Notes: a model not told the origin generated them from the sequence alone. A stretch of 42,390 nt of DNA from Bacillota bacterium (GCA_023457355.1 JAEWLW010000092.1:1-42390), one strand, 5' to 3'. Counted from the stretch's first letter, positions 1 to 7,660 are shown. Program-made: numbers and translations.

Positions 1-370
1 GGCTTAATGACACGTTTAGCTTCTAAACTCTTGGCTTTTGCTGTTGCCTTCCTTATCAATTCCTGTATGCACAAACCAAATCCCGTCTGCATTAAATCTC
101 TCATCTTTTAATAGCACCACGGGTTAACTTAAAAATCACGCCGTCTATTTTCCGTGCTGCCGCATTGTCCTCCTCGCCGGCTGCCAACCTGCCCTCGCCG
201 CCATGCGCCGCATCATGGAAAATAGATGCGCCAATACCAGAGCGCTTTTGATTTTATAATCCGGAAATCGACTGTAAAACGCACAACTCGCGCCCGGCAG
301 ATTTGTTTATAAGGCGATATTTTGTTAATAGAATACAAAAATTGCTTTATAATGGCCTAAAAACATAAAA
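1..370. other. Gene-free left edge with an 83-bp inverted-repeat unit
   Basis: I see no convincing gene here. On the minus strand a short open stretch (about 117 to 15) could be the remnant of a coding region, but it lacks a start and a recognisable family. At 144-153 the sequence TCTATTTTCC is repeated in inverted orientation at 217-226 (GGAAAATAGA). With GTG/CAT next to the arms, this brackets a C-rich 83-bp unit that could be a small mobile repeat. No promoter or ribosome binding site points to a gene. Confidence 0.35.
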
Positions 371-546
371 CCTATGGTATAATAGCCGCAAAGCGGCTAT
401 TATACCATAGGTTAATACGCAACGGCGCGCCGCTAACGCGGCACCGCCTTTTGATGCGCTGAATATCCAACGGCTCTCCCCTTAGTGGGGCTTGCTACCT
501 TTTAATGGACAATTACACTACGGCGCGCTTTGCGCTTGCGGTAGCC
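371..546. repeat. Palindromic TATAAT repeat, copy P1
   Basis: A perfect 19-bp palindrome (371-389 with 393-411, loop AAA) contains GGTATAATAGCCGC and its complement. It is followed by a GC-rich module at 418-462 (CGCAACGGC ... CCGCCTTTTGATGCG). A second, diverged module follows at 470-546, ending in a hairpin of the form ACTACGGCGCGC-TTT-GCGCTTGCGGTAG. The same modules recur at 13112-13193, 22742-22825 and 42195-42390, so this is a dispersed repeat family. The arms carry -10-like TATAAT on both strands. Confidence 0.7.
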
Positions 547-680
547 ACCTGATGGCCATTATGTTAAGAATCAGATTTTCCGCCTTTTGGGGTATGGTTT
601 TATATTTGCTGCAAAACGGCGGAATTTTTGCTACAACATCGGACTTTTAATCTGTTTTTAATGCAGGAGGAATAGTGGCG

Positions 681-1436
681 ATGCGTTTATTTAGAAATGG
701 AATTGTTTTAGTTTTAGCTGCCATGATAAGCCTCGGATGCGCGCGAGAAGGGTTTAAAGCGTCGCTGGACCGAAAATCATCTTCTGAGCCAAGCAGCACA
801 GCGGCTGATGCATCGAATAACGCTGATGCGCTGGTTTTTGATATGGACGTCGGGGAATTTGACGAGGATGGCGTCTTTCTTTATTATGCACTCCCCCGTG
901 CCGTTAACCCGGCAGGTACAGAAGCAGCTGAACAGATTTCAGAAAAAATACATACGGCTGTTTTTGGCTTGCGGGATGAAATTGCTGCGGAGAAAAGCGT
1001 GTATAAGCTGACGGTTTATGACGCACTGACCAGAAATGACGGCACGTATTACAGCACAATGTATGATATTAAATATTTGCAAACCAAGGATGCGCCAAAA
1101 GCGCAGTATTGCTTTGGCTTGGCCTTTGATTCGGCCACCGGGGAACTGATTGGTCTGGATTCCATCATGGATATTGACGCGCTTGTGGCGCTGCTGCTTG
1201 ATGAGCAGTCGTCAAAAATTCTTGAAAAAGATGAAGCGCTGGCGGTAAAGCAGCGCGAGTATCTCAGCCAACAGGGCAATAAAGCGCTGAAAGAACGGTT
1301 GACATACCCAAACGGCGTTGTCTCGCTTGAACGGCTTTTGGATGCTTCGTTTTATCTTGACGGAGCTAAACTGATTGCGGTTTTTGCAGCACCGCAGGAT
1401 ATCGGCGGAACGGTAAGGGTCTCTGTTTCCCTTTAA
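681..1436 (+). CDS. Putative lipoprotein, DUF3298/RsiV-like domain
   Basis: This is a secreted, probably lipid-anchored protein of unknown role. From the ATG at 681 the protein has a charged start, a hydrophobic stretch (about residues 7-19) and Cys20 in SLGC, an imperfect lipobox. A Ser-rich linker of about 25 residues follows, then a globular domain with YCFGLAFDSATGELIGLDSI. This resembles the central motif of DUF3298/DUF4163 proteins (RsiV and PdaC extracellular domains). That assignment is from pattern memory and is tentative. An in-frame GTG at 675 is an alternative start. AGGAGG at 665-670 lies 4 nt from the GTG and 10 nt from the ATG. The gene stands alone before the ilvE promoter. 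Confidence 0.6.
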   Translation: MRLFRNGIVLVLAAMISLGCAREGFKASLDRKSSSEPSSTAADASNNADALVFDMDVGEFDEDGVFLYYALPRAVNPAGTEAAEQISEKIHTAVFGLRDEIAAEKSVYKLTVYDALTRNDGTYYSTMYDIKYLQTKDAPKAQYCFGLAFDSATGELIGLDSIMDIDALVALLLDEQSSKILEKDEALAVKQREYLSQQGNKALKERLTYPNGVVSLERLLDASFYLDGAKLIAVFAAPQDIGGTVRVSVSL

Positions 1437-1482
1437 AATTGCAGGAGATTCTTCAGGCGCGGCAAATATTGCTGATTTTGCT

Positions 1483-1511
1483 TTGACATCCCTGCGGCAG
1501 CGTACTATAAT
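1483..1511 (+). promoter_or_regulatory. Consensus sigma-A promoter of ilvE
   Basis: TTGACA at 1483-1488 and TATAAT at 1506-1511 are separated by exactly 17 nt, a perfect consensus. Transcription would start near 1518, giving a leader of about 42 nt. This leaves no room for a T-box or leader-peptide attenuator. Confidence 0.9.
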
Positions 1512-1559
1512 AATCATTAACTTTAAACGTAAGTAAGCAAGTGAAAGGGGACCTTTTAG

Positions 1560-2585
1560 ATGGAGAAGAAAAATATAGACTGGGGCACGCTGGGGTTTAA
1601 CTACATTCCCACCGACAGCCGCTATGTCTCGGTTTATGCAGATGGCAAATGGGATGGAGGGCAGATGGTCTCCGACCCCAATGTAGCCATGAGTGAGTCT
1701 GCCGGTGTGCTCCAATACGCACAAACCTGTTTTGAAGGATTAAAAGCGTATACCACCAAGGACGGCAGCATTGTTACCTTTCGCCCCGATCTGAATGCAG
1801 CCAGAATGAAGGATACCTGCGAGCGTCTGATGATGCCAATCTTCCCGGAAGAACGCTTTATTGAGGCGCTGGATATGCTGGTTAAAGCCAATGCTGCTTA
1901 TGTACCGCCATTTGGCTCGGGCGCGACGCTCTATATCCGTCCGTTTATGTATGGCTCCGGCCCGGTTATCGGCGTAGCACCTGCGCCGGAATATACCTTC
2001 CGAATGTTCTGTACCCCTGTGGGCCCTTATTTTAAGGGCGGCGCTAAGCCGATCAAGCTGACGGTTAGCCCCTATGACCGCGCGGCACCGCACGGTACCG
2101 GCCATATAAAAGCGGGCCTCAACTATGCGATGAGCCTTTATGCGGGCTATGAGGCCAAACACGCCGGCTTTGCCGAGAACATGTTCCTTGACGCTGCCAC
2201 CCATACAAAGGTTGAAGAGACAGGCGGCGCGAACTTTCTGTTTGTCACAAAGGACGGCAAGGTTGTTACGCCGAAGTCCCCGTCCATCCTGCCCTCTATC
2301 ACCCGCCGTTCATTGATGGTTGTCGCCAAGGATTATCTTGGTCTTGAGTGTGAAGAGCGCGAAGTCTCCTTCGACGAAGTACGCGATTTCGCAGAGTGCG
2401 GCCTGTGCGGCACGGCGGCGGTTATCTCCCCCGTCGGCAGCATCAACAACTTTGGCGAGGAGATTTGTTTCCCCTCCGGCATGGCGGAGATGGGTCCCGT
2501 CATCAAGAAGTTGTATGAAACACTTACCGGTATTCAGATGGGCACCATCGAAGCGCCCAAGGGCTGGATCCACAAAGTGTTGTAA
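1560..2585 (+). CDS. ilvE: Branched-chain amino acid aminotransferase
   Basis: This PLP enzyme exchanges the amino group between glutamate and the 2-oxo acids of leucine, isoleucine and valine, the last step of their synthesis and the first of their breakdown. The 341-residue length and the start (IDWGTLGFNYIPTDSRYVSVY) fit the long BCAT group of fold type IV enzymes. The PLP lysine should be Lys184 in GTGHIKAGLNYA, and EETGGANFLFV and GLCGTAAVISPVG match the conserved cofactor and substrate loops. The start is ATG 1560 behind AAAGGGGA. It is a single-gene unit with its own consensus promoter and no other ilv or leu genes nearby. Confidence 0.95.
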   Translation: MEKKNIDWGTLGFNYIPTDSRYVSVYADGKWDGGQMVSDPNVAMSESAGVLQYAQTCFEGLKAYTTKDGSIVTFRPDLNAARMKDTCERLMMPIFPEERFIEALDMLVKANAAYVPPFGSGATLYIRPFMYGSGPVIGVAPAPEYTFRMFCTPVGPYFKGGAKPIKLTVSPYDRAAPHGTGHIKAGLNYAMSLYAGYEAKHAGFAENMFLDAATHTKVEETGGANFLFVTKDGKVVTPKSPSILPSITRRSLMVVAKDYLGLECEEREVSFDEVRDFAECGLCGTAAVISPVGSINNFGEEICFPSGMAEMGPVIKKLYETLTGIQMGTIEAPKGWIHKVL

Positions 2586-2599
2586 AATTTGTTTTGCAT

Positions 2600-2632
2600 T
2601 TTTCAACATTTGAGAGCACATATTGTTGAAAA
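2600..2632. repeat. Inverted repeat TTTTCAACA ... TGTTGAAAA
   Basis: Nine-base arms at 2600-2608 and 2624-2632 enclose a 15-nt loop, 15 nt after the ilvE stop. A near-identical repeat with 10-base arms lies just after the ABC-F stop (4484-4516). The role is unknown. It could be the first part of a two-hairpin terminator or a protein-binding site. Confidence 0.5.
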
Positions 2633-2635
2633 CTT

Positions 2636-2674
2636 CGGCGGCTGCATCTGTTGCAGCTGCCGATTGCTTTCTCG
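2636..2674 (+). terminator. Possible ilvE terminator
   Basis: An 11-bp stem (2636-2646 with 2652-2662, one G-U pair, loop TCTGT) is followed by ATTGCTTTCT, a poor U-tract. It is probably a weak terminator or a 3'-end stabilising hairpin. Confidence 0.45.
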
Positions 2675-2696
2675 AAGAGAGAAAATATGCCGCTTC

Positions 2697-2725
2697 TTGA
2701 TAAACGTCACCTTTTCTGGTATAAT
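2697..2725 (+). promoter_or_regulatory. Promoter of the ABC-F leader
   Basis: TTGATA (2697-2702) and TATAAT (2720-2725) are spaced by 17 nt. Transcription would begin near 2732, about 27 nt before the leader-peptide start and 250 nt before the ABC-F start codon. Confidence 0.85.
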
Positions 2726-2758
2726 AATAATCAACAAATAATGATTTGAGGTGAAAAG

Positions 2759-2779
2759 ATGCGCAAATTTTCTTGCTAA
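2759..2779 (+). CDS. Six-codon leader peptide (MRKFSC)
   Basis: An ATG at 2759 follows GAGGTG (2748-2753) by 5 nt and opens a frame of six codons, Met-Arg-Lys-Phe-Ser-Cys, then TAA at 2777-2779. It is too short for ordinary gene finding. Codons 2-6 overlap 2764-2776, which pairs with 2842-2854 further down the leader. The frame therefore looks like the sensing part of a ribosome-mediated attenuator: a ribosome held here by an antibiotic would uncover the antiterminator. Short upstream frames of this kind are known before ABC-F resistance genes (lmo0919, vmlR, msr leaders). Function is inferred from sequence only. Confidence 0.7.
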   Translation: MRKFSC

Positions 2780-2972
2780 TTTTATAAGGCGCTGTAAAAC
2801 GGAAAAAGCGGCTTTGCTGCCGCCTGTTTTGTTGTGCCGTTGCAAGAAAGTTTGGTATCTTTAACGCTTTGGCATATAGGATTCAAACCGTTGGCTGGCG
2901 GTTTTGCTTCCCGTGCTGTTTTAAGCTGCAGGAATGAACTTTCTTGCAGCTTTTATTTTTCAACACGGGAGG
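2764..2972 (+). promoter_or_regulatory. Transcription attenuator of the ABC-F gene
   Basis: Three mutually exclusive pairings are visible. Segment 1 (2764-2776, inside the leader peptide) pairs with segment 2 (2842-2854) over 13 bp with one G-U. Segment 2 (2841-2852) also pairs perfectly over 12 bp with 2937-2948, which is the loop and 3' arm of the terminator at 2923-2960. An intermediate hairpin (2808-2812 with 2819-2823) lies between segments 1 and 2. CCCGTG (2910-2915) also pairs with CACGGG (2964-2969), which overlaps the ABC-F Shine-Dalgarno GGGAGG (2967-2972). The expected logic is that without drug 1:2 forms and the terminator stops transcription. With a stalled ribosome on the leader frame, segment 2 would be free to open the terminator. 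Confidence 0.75.
2923..2960 (+). terminator. Intrinsic terminator inside the ABC-F leader
   Basis: AAGCTGCAGGAA (2923-2934) pairs with TTCTTGCAGCTT (2941-2952), giving 12 bp with one G-U and loop TGAACT. TTATTTTT follows. It lies only 7 nt before the Shine-Dalgarno of the ABC-F gene, so it acts before the coding region. Confidence 0.85.
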
Positions 2973-2981
2973 ATTTGCACC

Positions 2982-4460
2982 ATGTCTTTAATCAATGTTA
3001 AGAACCTTACCTTCGCCTATGAGGGAAGCCACGATAATATCTTTGAAAACGTCAGCTTTATGCTGGATACGGACTGGCGGCTTGGGCTCACCGGCCGAAA
3101 CGGCCGCGGAAAAACAACCTTTTTAAAGCTGCTGGCGGGAGAACACGCGTTTTCGGGCAGTATTACATCGGATAGGACATTTGAATATTTTCCTTATGCG
3201 GTTACCGATAAGCAGCGTCCGACGTTGAGCATTATCACCACCATGCTGCCTGACGTTTACGAATGGGAAATTGTTCGGGAGCTTCATTTGCTGAAAACCG
3301 CCGATGACCTGTTGTACCGCCCGTTTGAGACGCTTTCAAACGGTGAACAGACCAAGGTTCTGTTAGCGGCGTTATTTTTAAAACACAACCGCTTTTTGCT
3401 GATAGATGAGCCAACCAACCACCTGGATATGGCTGCAAGGACAGTCATGGGCAATTATTTGCGCCAAAAGAGCGGATTTATTCTTGTTTCACACGACCGC
3501 GCGCTCTTAGATGGTTGTGTGGACCATATTATGTCGGTTAATAAAACCAATATTGATATTCAGAAAGGCAATTTTTCATCCTGGTGGCAGAATAAAACCC
3601 GACAGGACGATTTTGAACAGGCAGAAAACGCAAAACTTCAGAAGAACATTAAACGGCTGGAGCAGGCGGCCCAACAAACATCTTCATGGTCGGATAAGGT
3701 GGAAAAAACCAAATATGCCACAAAAAATTCCGGCGTACGGCCCGATAGGGGCTATATCGGGCACAAGGCCCAAAAAATGATGAAACGCGCCAAATCACTG
3801 GAAAATCGCCAGCAAGCCGCCATTGAAGAAAAGACAAAACTGTTAAAAAACATTGAAACGGCTGAGGCATTGAAGATTCAGCCGCTGGAATACCGGCGCG
3901 AAACGTTGCTGCGGCTTGAAAAAGTGCGCATTGATTATGGTGAGCGGGTGGTGTGTGAAAATGTCAGCTTCTCGGTTGAGCGGGGTGACAGAATCGCGCT
4001 TTGCGGGCCCAACGGCTGTGGAAAATCCAGCCTGCTCAAACTGATTTTAGGTGCGGACATTCCCTATGCGGGCAGCCTGCTTCAGGGCAGCGGGCTGAAG
4101 ATTTCCTATGTGGGGCAGGACGCCGCCGCACTTTCCGGTAATCTTTCGGACTATGCCCGGCAGCAGGAGATTGACGAGAGCCTGTTTAAAGCGATTTTGC
4201 GCAAGCTGGATTTTTCCCGCCTGCAATTTGAAAAGGATATGCATGATTTTAGCGACGGGCAAAAAAAGAAGGTGCTAATCGCCCGCAGTCTTTGCGAACA
4301 GGCGCACCTTTATATCTGGGATGAACCGCTTAACTTTATCGATGTTTATTCGCGTATGCAGATAGAGACGCTGCTAAAAACCTATTGTCCGACCATTTTA
4401 TTTGTAGAGCACGACCGTGCTTTTTGTCAGGAGGTTGCGACTAAGACAGTTGCTCTTTAA
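2982..4460 (+). CDS. ABC-F ribosomal protection protein, Lsa-like
   Basis: This is a soluble twin-ATPase of the ABC-F class. Relatives bind the ribosomal E site and dislodge lincosamides, streptogramin A and pleuromutilins. From ATG 2982 (GGGAGG 9 nt upstream) it has 492 residues, close to Lsa(A). Domain 1 shows Walker A GRNGRGKT (38-45), signature LSNGEQ (about 117) and LLIDEPTNHLD. A charged linker (about 195-320) contains SWSDKVEKTKYA and the GYIGHKAQKMMKRAK block typical of Lsa proteins. Domain 2 shows GPNGCGKSS (about 343), FSDGQKKKV and YIWDEPLNFIDV. There are no membrane segments. Expression is probably drug-inducible through the leader attenuator. Housekeeping ABC-F factors are less likely given the Lsa-type features and the leader. 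Confidence 0.88.
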   Translation: MSLINVKNLTFAYEGSHDNIFENVSFMLDTDWRLGLTGRNGRGKTTFLKLLAGEHAFSGSITSDRTFEYFPYAVTDKQRPTLSIITTMLPDVYEWEIVRELHLLKTADDLLYRPFETLSNGEQTKVLLAALFLKHNRFLLIDEPTNHLDMAARTVMGNYLRQKSGFILVSHDRALLDGCVDHIMSVNKTNIDIQKGNFSSWWQNKTRQDDFEQAENAKLQKNIKRLEQAAQQTSSWSDKVEKTKYATKNSGVRPDRGYIGHKAQKMMKRAKSLENRQQAAIEEKTKLLKNIETAEALKIQPLEYRRETLLRLEKVRIDYGERVVCENVSFSVERGDRIALCGPNGCGKSSLLKLILGADIPYAGSLLQGSGLKISYVGQDAAALSGNLSDYARQQEIDESLFKAILRKLDFSRLQFEKDMHDFSDGQKKKVLIARSLCEQAHLYIWDEPLNFIDVYSRMQIETLLKTYCPTILFVEHDRAFCQEVATKTVAL

Positions 4461-4483
4461 GCGTGATAGGAAATGCCGAGGGG

Positions 4484-4516
4484 TTTTCAACATCTGCCCG
4501 ACGCCAATGTTGAAAA
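4484..4516. repeat. Inverted repeat TTTTCAACAT ... ATGTTGAAAA
   Basis: Perfect 10-base arms (4484-4493 and 4507-4516) with a 13-nt loop lie 23 nt after the ABC-F stop. It is the twin of the repeat after ilvE (2600-2632). The right arm has no U-tract, so it is not a simple terminator. Confidence 0.5.
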
Positions 4517-4529
4517 CTGCCGTCTAAAG

Positions 4530-4570
4530 AAGCCCGATTGAACCATTTTACCGGTTCGGTCGGGCTTTTG
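4530..4570 (+). terminator. Terminator of the ABC-F gene
   Basis: AAGCCCGA (4530-4537) pairs with TCGGGCTT (4560-4567), with an inner GAACC/GGTTC stem, followed by TTTG. The opposite strand reads AAGCCCGA with little T behind it, so it mainly serves the plus strand. Confidence 0.8.
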
Positions 4571-4629
4571 CTATTCATCAAATTAAAAAACGCTGGGGAG
4601 TGGGGGCATCCGGTATTTTTCGTGCTGAT

Positions 4630-6039
4630 TCAAAGCATTGCGTCCAATTCAAGCAATGCCGCGACATAGATTTTGGTGGCATTGAGCATCTCTTTGATGG
4701 AAAGTGACTCATCAGGCTGGTGGATTCCGCCGCGCCCAACCGGAAATGCCGGCGCGCTGTTATCCATCTCAGGGCCAAACGAGATAGCGTTTGGAATTAC
4801 GCGGCAATAGGTGGCGCCTTTCATTAAAAAAGGCGCGCGCATTTCGCCGGTCAGCGCATTGGCAACAGCGGTCATGGCGGTAACGACGGGATGGTCGTTC
4901 GGCATACAAAAGCCGTCGACGCCTTCCTCCACTGTCAGGCTTAGTCCGTGCTCGGCGCAGGCGGCGCGCATCAGTGGCTCGATGCGGCTACAGCTGTCTG
5001 AAGCGGGATAACGGCAGTTAAACCCAAAAATAAAACGCCCGTCCTCAGTGCGGTTAGCCAACCCGCCGATGACGGTCAGCAAGCCATATTCCCCCGCGTC
5101 AAGCGCAATTCCCAGCGTCCTGCCGGTGACGTCTAAAAGCGCATTGCGCCAGAAAGTAATCAGTTCCTTTTCCTTGCCGTACAGAATATTGCTTCGCAAG
5201 AGCGCATCAAAGGCCAGACCGATGGCGTTTAGCGATTGTTCCGGTATCGAGGCATGGGCCGAAAGGCCGACAGCATACAAACGTGTCCGCCCCCCGTCAC
5301 AGGTGACGGCTATGTTATCATCAGCCAAAGAACGTAGTACTTCAAAATGCTTTTTTGAAAGCAGAATTTCACAAGCTGATGCTACGGTATTGGTGGCATC
5401 GCCCGCTTTAAGAGAAAGAATTTCACCTGCGATGGGTTCGGAAATGACGCTGCCCGCAAAGATACCCTTTTCTGCGAAAGCGGCGGGAAACATGCTGTCG
5501 GGCACCAATGTGAATTTGGGCCAGCCAACTGTTTGGCCATAATATTCGACATCGGTCATCATGTCTTCTTCATTGCAACCGAAAAAAAGGCGAACCGCGT
5601 GCTTCATCGGCAGCTTCAGACTGCGGATGCAATCGAGCGCATACAGGCCAATAATGGCGGAGCCTTTGTTATCGATGGAACCGCGCCCACGCACAAAGCC
5701 GTTTTCCACCACCGGGGTGAAGGCGTCGGTTGTCCAGCCGATACCCGCGGGAACCACGTCCAGGTGTGTGAAAATGCCCAACTCTTCACAGCCCTGCCCC
5801 CAGCGCAAACTCGCGCAGCAATTTTCATGGTTTTGCAGTGCCAGTCCCTTTTGGGCGCAGATATCGCCCATGACCTGAAGGGATTTAAGGCATCCGGCAC
5901 CATAGGGGGCCTCTTTTGAACCATTCGGGGCGGAGATGCTTTTAACCTCTATCAGACGGCAGAGATCCGCCACCATTTCTTTTTCATGCGCAGCAATATA
6001 ATTATCCACTTCCCGCAAGAGCGCGGCGGAAGCAATCAC
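4630..6039 (-). CDS. pepV: M20 family dipeptidase, PepV-like
   Basis: This is a cytoplasmic zinc dipeptidase of the M20 clan, probably cleaving short peptides. The GTG at 6039 was chosen because AAAGGGGG sits just upstream. Longer reading frames to 6111 have no ribosome site. The 469-residue protein has the M20 metal ligands: THLDVVP with His92 and Asp94, bridging SIDNKG (Asp123) and the NEED pair (Glu157/Glu158). A lid domain (about 180-380) and a C-terminal VGRGGIHQPDESLSI complete the PepV layout. It is a monocistronic unit facing the thi operon tail. An M20 amidohydrolase of other specificity is possible. Confidence 0.87.
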   Translation of the reverse strand: MIASAALLREVDNYIAAHEKEMVADLCRLIEVKSISAPNGSKEAPYGAGCLKSLQVMGDICAQKGLALQNHENCCASLRWGQGCEELGIFTHLDVVPAGIGWTTDAFTPVVENGFVRGRGSIDNKGSAIIGLYALDCIRSLKLPMKHAVRLFFGCNEEDMMTDVEYYGQTVGWPKFTLVPDSMFPAAFAEKGIFAGSVISEPIAGEILSLKAGDATNTVASACEILLSKKHFEVLRSLADDNIAVTCDGGRTRLYAVGLSAHASIPEQSLNAIGLAFDALLRSNILYGKEKELITFWRNALLDVTGRTLGIALDAGEYGLLTVIGGLANRTEDGRFIFGFNCRYPASDSCSRIEPLMRAACAEHGLSLTVEEGVDGFCMPNDHPVVTAMTAVANALTGEMRAPFLMKGATYCRVIPNAISFGPEMDNSAPAFPVGRGGIHQPDESLSIKEMLNATKIYVAALLELDAML

Positions 6040-6069
6040 AAAAATTCCCCCTTTATAGTTATGCGTTCC

Positions 6070-6098
6070 ATTATAACGGACAGTGCCGAAAATAACAA
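6070..6098 (-). promoter_or_regulatory. Promoter of the PepV gene
   Basis: On the minus strand TTGTTA (6098-6093) and TATAAT (6075-6070) are separated by 17 nt. The start site would lie near 6063, 24 nt before the GTG. Confidence 0.7.
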
Positions 6099-6300
6099 GA
6101 AAAAAGTGCAAATTCTATGTAAAAATATTCAGATAACCGGCATATCTAAAAATAAACTCTATGCTAACAAGAGGAATAGAGCAGTAAAATGCACGATTAT
6201 CAAGCAGCTAATTTGATTTTGTATGCTATGCCAATTTAGAACAATCGAATAAGCCTAAAATGAAATAACGCATAATATATGTATATATTTAAAGAGAAAA

Positions 6301-6322
6301 GCAGCGGATGAATATCCGCTGC
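6301..6322 (-). terminator. Terminator facing the thi operon end
   Basis: GCAGCGGAT (6301-6309) pairs with ATCCGCTGC (6314-6322), loop GAAT. On the minus strand it is followed by TTTTCTCTTT. It stands some 300 nt beyond the thiY stop, with the repeat element at 6323-6570 in between. The element begins at the very base of the hairpin. Confidence 0.7.
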
Positions 6323-6570
6323 TCAGGCTGTCAAAAAAGTGACAGGGGCTTAGCAACCTGCATAAAACAAATGCCGCTTATCGCGACATGGGAGAACCCC
6401 CGGCGAGGGTTCTCCCCACAAAAACAGTCCACTGGACTGTTTTTGCACCCTCTCCTGCGCTTCTTACAGAATTAAGGCACTTTGGGGCGCTGCCCCAAGC
6501 CCTGCAAACTTTTGAAAAAGCTTTACCAAAACTTTTGATTGTGCAACATTTTCTAAATATTCGTTTTTCG
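6323..6570 (+). mobile_element. Dispersed element M, copy 1 (MITE-like)
   Basis: The copy begins TCAGGCTGTCAAAAAA and matches 31508-31848 and, inverted, 12847-13083. Internal hairpins shared by all copies are GGGAGAACCC/GGGTTCTCCC (6390-6399 with 6407-6416) and AAAAACAGTCC/GGACTGTTTTT (6420-6430 with 6434-6444). A shared A/T-rich tail follows (AAACTTTTGAAAAAG, TTTGATT-TGTGCAA). The right end is degenerate (TCGTTTTTCG in place of the TTTTTTGACAAGCTGA of other copies). No long frame is present, so it is non-autonomous or a structured non-coding repeat. Confidence 0.7.
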
Positions 6571-6580
6571 AAAGGCCCGG

Positions 6581-6610
6581 GGCCGCCGCAATATTTTGCG
6601 GCGGCCTTTT
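6581..6610. terminator. GC hairpin after thiY
   Basis: An 11-bp stem (6581-6591 with 6596-6606, loop TATT) lies 18 nt beyond the thiY stop. The U-rich flank (CTTTTCTC) is on the plus strand. Minus-strand transcripts leave it into CCGGGCCTTTCG. It may be a thiY terminator or 3' stabiliser. Confidence 0.5.
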
Positions 6611-6624
6611 CTCATCTTTGCGGA

Positions 6625-7647
6625 TTACAGCGTGACCATCAGGTCGGAAACGGCGGGTTTCTCCGAGATCAGCCCCTGGTCGTACAGCCAGTCGATATTC
6701 TTCTGCCAGACCTCCGCACGCTGTGAGAGGAACGGCGCGGCGTCGGTTTCCATCAGCGGCAGCAACATGGTCATGCTCTGGCGTTCCACCGTTTCAGAAA
6801 GCGGAAAATTCTCGGCGTTCTGGTTGTTAAGCAGGGTGGAAAGCGCTTCTTCGGGGTCGGCCTTCATGTCGGCAAAGCCCCTGGCGCTCGCGCGCAGGAA
6901 TGCTTTGAGCGTCTCGGGGTCGTTTTTGATCGTATTGTCGTTGGACATGAACACGCCCTCGTAATAGGTGGGCACGCCGTATTCATCCACCATGAAGTAA
7001 TCGACGTCGAAGCCCTCTTCGATCAGCTGCGGCACCTCGTGGTTGACATAGCAGCCGATGGTGGCGTCCACGTTGCCGGTGGTCATCGAGCTCATGAGGT
7101 CAAAGCCGACGTCGATCATTTTCACGTCGCTGTAATCGGCCCCGACATTCGCCATCATGCTGCGGACCAGCGCCTCGCTCAGCTCCGTCCCCGCGTAGCC
7201 GATGGTCTTGCCGACCAGATCCTTCGGGGAGTGGATATCCTTGCTTTTAAGGTTCATGACGATGTTTAGCGGCGACTGCACCACAGCGCCGATGGAACGC
7301 ACCGGCACCTGCTGGTTGGCGCGCGCCATGATGACGTCCTGCTGGTAGTAAAGCCCCACCTGCGCTTTGCCCGCCGCAACCAGCGACATGGCGTCGTTCG
7401 CGTTGGAGGGGAAGCGGATGTTCACCTTTAAGCCCTCTTCGGTATAATAGCCCTTTTCGATGGCCTCATACAGAAAGGCGTGCAGCGCGTTGGGGTACCA
7501 GTCGAGCACGACGTCAATTTCCTTTAATTCGGCGGATTGACCCGATTCGGCGGGGGTGGACGCGGCGGGTTTTGACCCGCAGCCGGAGGCGGCCAGCAGC
7601 ATCAGCGCCGCGAGCAATATTGAAAACAGCTTTTTCATAAGTTCCAT
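6625..7647 (-). CDS. thiY: ABC substrate-binding lipoprotein, ThiY (NMT1/THI5-like)
   Basis: This is the extracytoplasmic binding protein of a ThiXYZ importer. In the known family the ligand is formylaminopyrimidine (FAMP), a thiamine breakdown product, or HMP. It has a lysine start, a hydrophobic segment and lipobox LAASGC, followed by an Ala/Ser/Pro spacer and the NMT1/THI5 core: VVLDWYPNALHAFLYEA, PSNANDAMSLVAAGKAQVGL, GYAGTELSEALV. It is the last gene of the thi operon, 13 nt after thiX. The start is unclear. ATG 7647 lies only 3-4 nt from AAGGAG and ATG 7638 lies 12 nt away. Either gives an intact signal peptide. Confidence 0.92.
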   Translation of the reverse strand: MELMKKLFSILLAALMLLAASGCGSKPAASTPAESGQSAELKEIDVVLDWYPNALHAFLYEAIEKGYYTEEGLKVNIRFPSNANDAMSLVAAGKAQVGLYYQQDVIMARANQQVPVRSIGAVVQSPLNIVMNLKSKDIHSPKDLVGKTIGYAGTELSEALVRSMMANVGADYSDVKMIDVGFDLMSSMTTGNVDATIGCYVNHEVPQLIEEGFDVDYFMVDEYGVPTYYEGVFMSNDNTIKNDPETLKAFLRASARGFADMKADPEEALSTLLNNQNAENFPLSETVERQSMTMLLPLMETDAAPFLSQRAEVWQKNIDWLYDQGLISEKPAVSDLMVTL

Positions 7648-7660
7648 GTTCTCCTTTTAA

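Noticed and set aside
1512..1559. T-box or leader-peptide control of ilvE
   Set aside because: Only about 42 nt separate the start site and start codon, with no hairpin or reading frame.
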